Part shown: positions 1 through 4,129 of the stretch, in pieces
Layout: each line of letters starts with the position of its first letter
Numbering within the stretch: the first letter of the stretch is position 1
Notes under the pieces: model-generated
Databases searched by the model: none
What the model was told of the DNA's origin: nothing
Seen by the model: only the letters and a program-made list of their open reading frames with translations
Assembly: GCA_002778635.1 (NCBI GenBank)
Contig: PFAS01000014.1
Span: 25,443-30,842, forward strand
Direction of reading: 5' to 3'
DNA from: Candidatus Falkowbacteria bacterium CG10_big_fil_rev_8_21_14_0_10_43_11
Lineage (GTDB): Bacteria; Patescibacteriota; Patescibacteriia; Patescibacteriales; XYC2-FULL-47-12
DNA: 5,400 nt
Position numbers and translations under genes: made by a program

Positions 1-2
1 GG

Positions 3-221
3 GCGTCGGAAATAGCGGAACAATCAGGAAAAGAAGTGGGCGAAATAGAGCGGATGCTGGAATTGCCGCAAGATAGTGAGGAGACATTAGGGGTGGATGA
101 AAAATTAACCGCGAGTGAAGTAAAAAACAAGCTGGCCGGCAAAATAGAAGAACAAGATCTGGCGAGATACATGCGCCGGATAAAAGAAAAAGAGCTTGCG
201 CAAACGGAGGAAGCCGCTTAA
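3..221 (+). CDS. C-terminal end of an unrecognised protein (5' partial)
   Basis: The frame is open to the left edge of the window, so this is the last 72 or so codons of a longer gene. A GTG at 36 is an in-frame codon and not a convincing start: the reading frame continues upstream of it and nothing like a ribosome binding site precedes it. The visible tail is highly charged and predicted helical. An opening SEIAEQSGKEVGEIERML segment resembles a helix-turn-helix or a short helical hairpin. A Glu/Asp-rich linker follows, then a basic-acidic helix (LARYMRRIKEKELAQ) and an EEAA end. There are no cysteines, membrane segments or catalytic motifs. I do not recognise the family. The gene is closed by the terminator just downstream, so it is a separate transcription unit from the lysS locus. 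Confidence 0.6.
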   Translation, partial: ASEIAEQSGKEVGEIERMLELPQDSEETLGVDEKLTASEVKNKLAGKIEEQDLARYMRRIKEKELAQTEEAA

Positions 222-233
222 ATTCAGTATAAT

Positions 234-261
234 AAAGGCGGGGCTGATCGCTCCGCTTTTT
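234..261 (+). terminator. Intrinsic terminator after the upstream partial gene
   Basis: GCGGGGC (238-244) pairs with GCTCCGC (250-256) over 7 bp with one G-T wobble and a 5-base loop. A T-run follows (257-261), and the AAA before the stem can extend the pairing into the T-run. It starts 12 bases after the stop codon at 219-221, as expected for a rho-independent terminator. Confidence 0.85.
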
Positions 262-272
262 AATTTTTAATT

Positions 273-301
273 TTGACACAAATCGTTGCTTATCTTACAA
301 T
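273..301 (+). promoter_or_regulatory. Sigma70-type promoter of the lysS locus
   Basis: A perfect -35 hexamer TTGACA (273-278) is separated by exactly 17 bp from TACAAT (296-301), which matches the -10 consensus at five of six positions. Transcription should begin near 307-309. That is only 6 to 8 bases before a possible TTG start (315) and about 22 before the ATG at 330, so the message would be nearly leaderless. It is the only strong promoter seen upstream of serS and ftsQ, and no terminator separates it from them. Confidence 0.82.
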
Positions 302-329
302 AACAGCATAGTTATTGACATCTAAATTT

Positions 330-518
330 ATGCAACAACAAAGCAAGCAATCCGCGCCGATAAACAGTTCGGCTGGTAAAAGAAATGAATATGAAGACAG
401 ACTAAAGAAACTGGAATTGCTTAAACAAACCGGCGTTAATCCCTATCCGGCAAAAATCGAACGGGATTTTACGATTGGCGATGTTTTAAACTGGCAGTCT
501 CGGCGTATAAAATTTTAA
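330..518 (+). pseudogene. lysS: lysS fragment 1: N-terminal extension only
   Basis: This block encodes the helical N-terminus of LysRS. The recognisable segment EYEDRLKKLELLKQTGVNPY, followed by the FTIGDVLN stretch, matches the region just before the OB fold. Homology stops at about 487. The frame then runs through a short unrelated tail (WQSRRIKF) to a stop at 516-518. The ATG at 330 was preferred. An in-frame TTG at 315 would add five residues but lies almost at the predicted transcription start. The bases before the ATG (TCTAAATTT) contain no Shine-Dalgarno motif. If translated, it would give a peptide of about 62 residues with no known function. Confidence 0.75.
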
Positions 519-1042
519 CCAAAACTCTGCGGCCGATGCCCGCGGAACATTTCGGCTTTAAGGATGAAGAAGAGCGTTTGCGCAAACGCTATTTGGATAT
601 TTTATACAACCCGGAATTAAAAGAGATGATAGAAAAAAGAGCGAAATTTTGGCAGGCGATCAGAAATTTTTTATTGCAAAAAGGGTTTTTGGAGGTGGAA
701 ACTCCGGTTTTGGAAACGGCTACCGGCGGAGCGGACGCGCGTCCGTTTTGCACGCATCACAATGCTTTAGATATTGATGTTTATCTGCGCATTTCCATGG
801 GTGAACTTTGGCAGAAGCGCTTAATGGTCGCTGGCTTTGAAAAGACTTTTGAAATCGGACGCCAATTCCGCAACGAAGGCATGGATGCCGAGCATCTGCA
901 GGATTATACCCAGATTGAATTTTACTGGGCGTACGCCAACTTTGAAGACGGCATGAAACTCGTGGAAGAAATGTACAAAAATACAGATAAGTGGTCCGGG
1001 ATTTTTAATAAATGTGCCGGTGGCGATTTCGCCACTCGCTAA
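488..1042 (+). pseudogene. lysS: lysS fragment 2: class II motifs 1 and 2
   Basis: Reading from 488 gives KLAVSAYKILTKTLRPMP, the strand that normally leaves the OB fold, so the true homology begins before the first ATG in this frame (536). Downstream are the RKRYLDILYNPE segment, motif 1 (GFLEVETPVLE), the THHNALD lysine-pocket segment, and motif 2 (GFEKTFEIGRQFRNEG) with its ATP-contacting arginines. LysRS similarity runs through LVEEMYK to about 980. The rest, up to the stop at 1040-1042, is out-of-frame reading of the next fragment. There is no plausible start signal for independent translation. On its own this piece lacks the anticodon-binding domain and motif 3. Confidence 0.8.
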
Positions 1043-1313
1043 GCGCGACGATAAAAATCCGGAGATAAACCAAAGATTCCAGCCGATAATCGCCGGATCG
1101 GAAATGGGCAACGGCTATAGCGAATTAAACGATCCGCTTGACCAGCGGGGGCGGTTTGAGGAACAGCAAAAGTTGCGCGAGGCGGGCGACGAAGAGGCGC
1201 AGATGTTTGACCGTGAATTCGTGGAAGCGTTGGAATACGGCACGCCGCATGCCGATGTAAACAATAAAATAAAATTAGTCACTTTTGAAACGCCAAATAC
1301 TTTTGTTGAGTAA
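984..1313 (+). pseudogene. lysS: lysS fragment 3: late catalytic domain lacking motif 3
   Basis: Reading from 984 gives QISGPGFLINVPVAISPLAK, then NPEINQRFQPIIAGSEMGNG and YSELNDPLDQ. These match the LysRS segment around E. coli VSPLARRNDVNPEI and GGREIGNGFSELND, which carries lysine and metal contacts. DREFVEALEYGTPH corresponds to the family's ALEYG-PP stretch just before motif 3. The family's glycine-rich GxGIDR and the FP-MRP ending should follow. Instead there are about 20 unrelated codons (ADVNNKIKLV and on) to a stop at 1311-1313. The motif 3 arginine that binds ATP is therefore absent. The in-frame GTG at 1014 is an internal valine codon. Confidence 0.8.
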
Positions 1314-1341
1314 CTTTATAAACTTTCAACTTTATAACTTT
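1312..1341 (+). repeat. Four AACTTT units in the lysS-serS gap
   Basis: AACTTT occurs at 1312, 1321, 1328 and 1336, spaced 9, 7 and 8 bases apart, filling the short gap before serS. The stretch is unstructured and AT-rich. It includes TATAAA and TATAAC hexamers but no -35 at a suitable distance, so I do not call a promoter. Confidence 0.6.
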
Positions 1342-1352
1342 AAAACTATCAT

Positions 1353-2672
1353 ATGTTAGACATAAAATTCATCCGCGAAAATGCGCGGCAGGTAAAAGAT
1401 GCCGCCAAACATAAAAACATCAAGGTTGACATTGATGAGTTATTAAAACTAGATGAAGAAAGAAGGGGACTGCGGGGAAGAATTGACGAATTGCGCGTCG
1501 AACGCAATGAATTAGCTGACGCAGGCAAAAAAGGCAAGCCAACGGCCGAACAAATAGCCAGAGGAAAAAATTTAAAAGAAAAAATCGCGCAATTGGAAAA
1601 AGAATTCATAAAAATAGAAGAGAAGTATGAAGAATTAATGGTTAAAGCGCCTACCGTTCCCGCGCCCGATACGCCTATCGGCCAAAACGACGGCGCGAAC
1701 GTAGAAGTGTATAAATGGGGAGAACCGACTAAATTTGATTTTGAGCCGAAGAGTCACATGGAACTGGCGGAGAGTTTGGATTTGATTGATTTTGAGCGAG
1801 GGGCAAAAGTTGCCGGTTATCGCGGCTATTACGTAAGAAACGAATTGGTAATGCTGCAAATGAGCTTAATGATGTACGCTTTGGAAAAATTAATGGCCAA
1901 AGGATTTACGCCGATGATACCTCCGACTTTAGTGCGCGAATTCGCGTTATTCGGCAGCGGTTATTTTGCCGGTAAAAACTATAATCCGGAAACAGACGAA
2001 ATATATAAAATCGCCAATGACGAAAAATTAGCCGACGGCAGCGTAAAGCAAGAGGATAGATTTTTGGTCGGCACCGCCGAACCGTCGTTACTCGCGTATT
2101 ACGCGAACGAGGTGCTGGATGAGAAGGACCTGCCTTTAAAAATTTGCGGTTTTTCCACCTGTTATCGCAGTGAAATCGGCAGCTACGGCAAAGACACTAA
2201 AGGCATTTATCGCGTGCACGAATTCATGAAGGTGGAGCAAATTTGCGTCAGTAAGGCCAGCGTAGATGAAGCTGACAAACTGCAGGAAGAAATGATTAAT
2301 ATTTCCAAAAAACTGCATGAAGATTTGGGGTTACCTTACCGCCAATTAAGAATTTGCAGCGGGGATTTGAGCGCCGGTAAATATAAGCAATATGATCTGG
2401 AGGCCTGGATTCCCAGCCGAGAAGGATATGGCGAGACGGGCTCAGCGTCAAATTTTTTAGACTGGCAATCAAGAAGGCTGAATATAAAATATAAAGACAG
2501 TGAAAATAAGAAACGATACGCGTATTTGTTAAACAACACCGCGATTCCCACACCTAGAGTATTAATCGCTATTTTGGAAAATTTTCAGCAAGCCGACGGT
2601 AGCGTTGTTATTCCGAAAATTTTACATAAATATTTGCCTGACGGGATGAAAATAATCGCTAAAAAAAATTAA
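1353..2672 (+). CDS. serS: Seryl-tRNA synthetase
   Basis: This enzyme joins serine to tRNA-Ser in the cytoplasm using ATP. At 439 residues it is full length for bacterial SerRS. Residues 1-100 begin MLDIKFIREN and form the long antiparallel coiled coil that grips the tRNA-Ser variable arm (rich in E, K, R and L between about 28 and 97). The class II core follows: the TAE serine loop at 241-243, motif 2 at about 268-296 (TCYRSEIGSYGKDTKGIYR, then HEFMKVE), the ETGSASNFLDWQSRR segment at 361-375, and motif 3 at about 393-412 (LNNTAIPTPRVLIAILENFQ). The last differs from the E. coli-type NGSGLAVGR form. The family's usual SSCSN here reads GSASN, with alanine for cysteine. The start ATG is preceded by ACTATCAT with no Shine-Dalgarno. 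The gene lies 39 bases after the lysS remnant and 3 to 15 bases before ftsQ, as in an operon. Confidence 0.97.
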   Translation: MLDIKFIRENARQVKDAAKHKNIKVDIDELLKLDEERRGLRGRIDELRVERNELADAGKKGKPTAEQIARGKNLKEKIAQLEKEFIKIEEKYEELMVKAPTVPAPDTPIGQNDGANVEVYKWGEPTKFDFEPKSHMELAESLDLIDFERGAKVAGYRGYYVRNELVMLQMSLMMYALEKLMAKGFTPMIPPTLVREFALFGSGYFAGKNYNPETDEIYKIANDEKLADGSVKQEDRFLVGTAEPSLLAYYANEVLDEKDLPLKICGFSTCYRSEIGSYGKDTKGIYRVHEFMKVEQICVSKASVDEADKLQEEMINISKKLHEDLGLPYRQLRICSGDLSAGKYKQYDLEAWIPSREGYGETGSASNFLDWQSRRLNIKYKDSENKKRYAYLLNNTAIPTPRVLIAILENFQQADGSVVIPKILHKYLPDGMKIIAKKN

Positions 2673-2687
2673 TTCGTGGGTAAATCT

Positions 2688-3551
2688 ATGTCTTTTTCAA
2701 GGAGATACTCGTCCATAAAATTTTATTCCCCTCGCAAATACAGGGCCAACCCGTTATTTCAAAAAAGGAGAAAAAAAATTCGCCGCGTTTCACTCAAAAC
2801 TAAACTGCTGCTGCTGCTAGCGGCCTTACTTGCCGGGGGAATTATTTGGTTGCTGTTTTTTAACGGTTATTTTTCCATTGATAATGTAATTATTAACGGC
2901 AGCCAAAGAATAGCGACCGGAAAAATTTATGATATTATTGACGGTCAATTGCAGCAAAAGCGCTTATTTTTTTTCCCCGAACGCAATATTTTTGTTTTCA
3001 GCAAGCGACAGGCAAAAAATGAAATTTTAAAAAATTTTTTCGTGACTAATTTAAAAATCAAAAAAAAATTGCCGCGGACAATAACCATAAATTTTAGCGA
3101 GAACGACTCGGCGGCCGTTTGGGCCGAAGAAGGCGGTTATTATTATATTGATAATAATTTGATTATTTTGTCGCCGGTAGAAAATTTAACCCTCACCGGC
3201 AATCTATTAATATTAAAGAATATTCCTCAGGAATCGGGGATAAAATCAGAAGGTTTAACTAAAAAAATAACGGTAGGGGAGGAGTACTTACAAGCTTGCT
3301 TAAATTTGATAAATAAATTAAAAAATATTAATTTAGCCGTTGATAGCGTTTGCGAGGTAAATAAGCCGGAAGGAGAGGTTCGCTTTAATGTTTCCGCCAA
3401 TGGCCCCAAAATACATTTTAGCGCGGAGGAAGATTTGGAAAAGCAATTAAAAAAACTGGAAGTTCTGCTCGCCGACAAGGTGCCGAAAGATAAATTGGCA
3501 AAATTGGAATACATTGATCTGCGTTTTGGCGACAAAGTTTATTACAAATAG
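2688..3551 (+). CDS. ftsQ: FtsQ/DivIB-type cell division protein with POTRA domain
   Basis: FtsQ/DivIB is a bitopic inner-membrane protein that links early and late parts of the division machinery. Numbered from the ATG at 2688 (287 residues), the layout fits. There is a basic cytoplasmic tail of about 38 residues (FQKRRKKIRR), a single transmembrane helix at about 39-58 (LLLLLAALLAGGIIWLLFF), and a POTRA domain at about 61-136 beginning FSIDNVIINGSQRI and ending KKLPRTITINF. A beta-rich extracytoplasmic domain follows and closes with LEYIDLRFGDKVYYK, the typical IDLR-x-G-x-V end of FtsQ. A GTG at 2676 would add four residues. I prefer the ATG, though neither has a Shine-Dalgarno. It sits directly behind serS and is probably co-transcribed. 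Sequence identity to characterised FtsQ is likely low, so the call rests on architecture plus the two end motifs. Confidence 0.87.
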   Translation: MSFSRRYSSIKFYSPRKYRANPLFQKRRKKIRRVSLKTKLLLLLAALLAGGIIWLLFFNGYFSIDNVIINGSQRIATGKIYDIIDGQLQQKRLFFFPERNIFVFSKRQAKNEILKNFFVTNLKIKKKLPRTITINFSENDSAAVWAEEGGYYYIDNNLIILSPVENLTLTGNLLILKNIPQESGIKSEGLTKKITVGEEYLQACLNLINKLKNINLAVDSVCEVNKPEGEVRFNVSANGPKIHFSAEEDLEKQLKKLEVLLADKVPKDKLAKLEYIDLRFGDKVYYK

Positions 3552-3563
3552 GGGAGAGTCCCC
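3551..3563 (+). other. Short perfect hairpin at the ftsQ stop codon
   Basis: GGGGA (3551-3555) and TCCCC (3559-3563) form a 5-bp stem with a GAG loop, starting on the last base of the ftsQ stop codon. The nearest T-run (3579-3585) is about 16 bases away, too far for a standard intrinsic terminator. The right arm is shared with the longer inverted repeat 3559-3568/3649-3658, so the two structures compete. Confidence 0.45.
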
Positions 3564-3658
3564 TGCTCGTTTTGGCAATTTTTTTCAAGGTCTTACCCTA
3601 CCGGATGATTTTTAAATTTTAACCGCCTATGCTATACTAAAGGAGTAGGAGCAGGGGA
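3559..3658 (+). repeat. 10-bp perfect inverted repeat pair flanking a promoter
   Basis: TCCCCTGCTC (3559-3568) is the exact reverse complement of GAGCAGGGGA (3649-3658), 80 bases apart. Each arm sits in a longer imperfect copy of about 20 bases: 3550-3568 begins AGGGGAG, and 3649-3668 read backwards begins AGGGAAGCG. Both copies also fold locally (GGGGA/TCCCC and GGGA/TTCC). The enclosed bases include the extended -10 element at 3630-3638. It could be a transcript-level stem, an operator pair or the remains of a small palindromic element. Confidence 0.55.
3630..3638 (+). promoter_or_regulatory. Extended -10 promoter upstream of the 51-codon membrane gene
   Basis: TGCTATACT contains a TGn extension followed by TATACT, five of six to the -10 consensus. 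The -35 region (about 3610-3615, TTTTAA) is poor, as is common with extended -10 promoters. Transcription would start near 3644-3646, giving a 5' leader of about 90 bases before the ATG at 3736. The leader can fold as GGGA-loop-TTCC at 3655-3667. Confidence 0.5.
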
Positions 3659-3735
3659 GCGCTTCCCTATCGCTAAAATTTTTAAATTTAAAGGTACAAT
3701 CTACCGTCTATTAATATAAATTTTAATCAATAATT

Positions 3736-3891
3736 ATGACCGGCAAGGGAATGCAAAAATTTTTTATAACCGTATTTACCACTGGCGTTATTTTGGCTAT
3801 TTTTTTTGCCATCGGAATTTTTTTATTGATTTTAAAAATTATTTTATTGTTCGTGCCGGAACTGCACCTAATGGGCATGACGATAGTATAG
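3736..3891 (+). CDS. Small single-pass membrane protein, 51 residues, unknown
   Basis: ATG at 3736 opens a 51-codon frame ending in TAG at 3889-3891. The product has a short polar N-terminus (MTGKGMQKFF), one long hydrophobic stretch at residues 9-40 (including FTTGVILAIFFAIGIFLLIL and a lone lysine at 34), and a short tail PELHLMGMTIV. This is a bitopic small membrane protein, or a hydrophobic hairpin if Lys34 sits at a turn. It has no recognisable family motif. In favour of a real gene: promoter-like TGCTATACT upstream, a weak hairpin with T-run downstream at 3913-3936, and a location in an otherwise gene-free 578 bases. Against it: poly-T tracts easily produce hydrophobic frames, and there is no Shine-Dalgarno (AATCAATAATT precedes the ATG). 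A second ATG at 3751 would give 46 residues. No function is assigned. Confidence 0.55.
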   Translation: MTGKGMQKFFITVFTTGVILAIFFAIGIFLLILKIILLFVPELHLMGMTIV

Positions 3892-3912
3892 AAATATAAG
3901 ACTACATGGCTT

Positions 3913-3936
3913 ACGGCGCTATCGCGTTGTTTTTTT
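3913..3936 (+). terminator. Weak intrinsic terminator after the small membrane gene
   Basis: AC(G)GCG (3913-3918) pairs with CGCGT (3923-3927) around a CTAT loop, with G3915 bulged. It is followed by G and seven T (3930-3936). The stem is short, so termination may be partial. It lies 21 bases after the stop codon at 3889-3891. Confidence 0.45.
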
Positions 3937-3943
3937 AGATATC

Positions 3944-3975
3944 TAACTTCTCTTAATCTATATTATGCGAAGTTA
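3944..3975 (+). repeat. 7-bp inverted repeat just upstream of the RNA promoter
   Basis: TAACTTC (3944-3950) and GAAGTTA (3969-3975) are exact reverse complements with an 18-base spacer. A perfect palindrome TAGATATCTA (3936-3945) abuts the left arm. The right arm ends about 30 bases before the -10 at 4006, so an operator or activator site is possible. In AT-rich DNA chance is also likely. Confidence 0.35.
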
Positions 3976-3988
3976 AATATATTTCTTT

Positions 3989-4008
3989 TTTATGCTATTT
4001 TATGCTAT
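3989..4008 (+). repeat. Tandem 10-bp direct repeat overlapping the -10 element
   Basis: TTTATGCTAT is present twice head to tail (3989-3998 and 3999-4008). The second copy runs into the extended -10 TGCTATAAT. The first copy presents a weaker version of the same element (TGCTATTTT) exactly one DNA turn upstream. Confidence 0.7.
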
Positions 4009-4011
4009 AAT
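4003..4011 (+). promoter_or_regulatory. Extended -10 promoter of the structured RNA
   Basis: TGCTATAAT is a perfect TATAAT (4006-4011) with a TGn extension. No good -35 hexamer is present at 17-18 bp (3983-3988 is TTTCTT). Transcription should begin about 7 bases downstream, at 4017-4019, which is the first base pair of the long stem that follows. It is the only promoter visible upstream of the tyrosine recombinase. Confidence 0.75.
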
Positions 4012-4016
4012 AATAT

Positions 4017-4117
4017 TGGCGGGTGCGCATTCAAACTCTAGCTGCGCAACAAACTCTAGGAAAGGAAATCCTCCCCAGGAATTTCCATATATCTAGGCGC
4101 GCACTCGCCATTTTTTT
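4017..4117 (+). ncRNA. Candidate structured RNA (about 100 nt) with its own promoter and terminator
   Basis: Bases 4017-4028 pair with 4099-4110 over 12 bp with one G-T wobble, and T7 follows (4111-4117), so the outer stem doubles as a strong intrinsic terminator. Inside, CTAG 4056-4059 can pair with CTAG 4093-4096. GGAAAT (4064-4069) pairs with ATTTCC (4081-4086), continued by CCT/AGG around a CCCC tetraloop with one bulged A. The 5' side carries an imperfect tandem repeat (4024-4060). The expected start site from TATAAT coincides with the base of the stem. I cannot match it to tRNA, SRP RNA, 6S, tmRNA or a riboswitch class I know. It may be a free small RNA, or a terminator-controlled leader for the recombinase, whose ATG is 12 bases beyond the T-run. 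Confidence 0.7.
4024..4060 (+). repeat. Tandem near-duplicate of about 18 bases inside the structured RNA
   Basis: Unit 1 (4024-4041) reads TGCGCATTCAAACTCTAG and unit 2 (4043-4060) reads TGCGCAACAAACTCTAGG. They share TGCGCA at the left and CAAACTCTAG at the right. Both units contain TGCGC and CTAG, which are complementary to GCGCA (4099-4103) and CTAG (4093-4096), so either unit could pair with the 3' side. TGCGCA is self-complementary, so the two units can also pair with each other. Confidence 0.7.
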
Positions 4118-4129
4118 AAAATAAAAAGT

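Larger units (their letters stand above)
330..1313 (+). pseudogene. lysS: Decayed class II lysyl-tRNA synthetase locus (three frame-shifted fragments)
   Basis: LysRS charges tRNA-Lys with lysine in the cytoplasm. Family proteins run to about 490-505 residues: an N-terminal OB fold that reads the anticodon, then a class II catalytic domain with motifs 1, 2 and 3. Here about 325 codons remain, in three consecutive blocks in frames 3, 2 and 3 (by start position in the window). The blocks abut directly with no inserted DNA between them, so sequence has been lost, not interrupted. Judged against E. coli LysRS from memory, roughly 75-90 residues are missing at the first junction (about 484-490), a similar number at the second (about 978-990), and about 40 residues including motif 3 at the 3' end. 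No single product could be an active synthetase. The promoter is intact. Either this is a true pseudogene with LysRS supplied elsewhere, or the assembly has collapsed here. Confidence 0.85.

Noticed and set aside
483..498. Similarity between the lysS junction (TTTTAAACTGGCAGTC) and serS near 2454-2469, both translating to WQSRR in one frame, suggesting recombination between the two genes.
   Set aside because: In the other frame the lysS bases already read as expected LysRS sequence (KLAVSAYKIL), so the match is explained by normal lysS sequence. Fourteen of 16 bases alike over so short a span is weak evidence.
821..1111. Minus-strand open frame of 96 codons across the lysS locus.
   Set aside because: It lies opposite clear LysRS-coding sequence, has no recognisable product and is an antisense shadow. 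The same applies to the other minus-strand frames over serS, ftsQ and xer.
1285..1338. Promoter for serS using TTGAAA (1285-1290) with TATAAA (1317) or TATAAC (1333).
   Set aside because: The spacers are 26 and 42 bp. At the correct 17 bp distance the sequence is GAGTAA, so no usable pair exists.
4018..4110. A tRNA reading of the structured RNA: GGCGGGT/ACTCGCC plus a final A looks like an acceptor stem with discriminator.
   Set aside because: The paired stem continues to 12 bp, there is no T-loop consensus (GTTCRA), no D-loop GG and no plausible anticodon arm. The T-run follows immediately, which fits a terminator.
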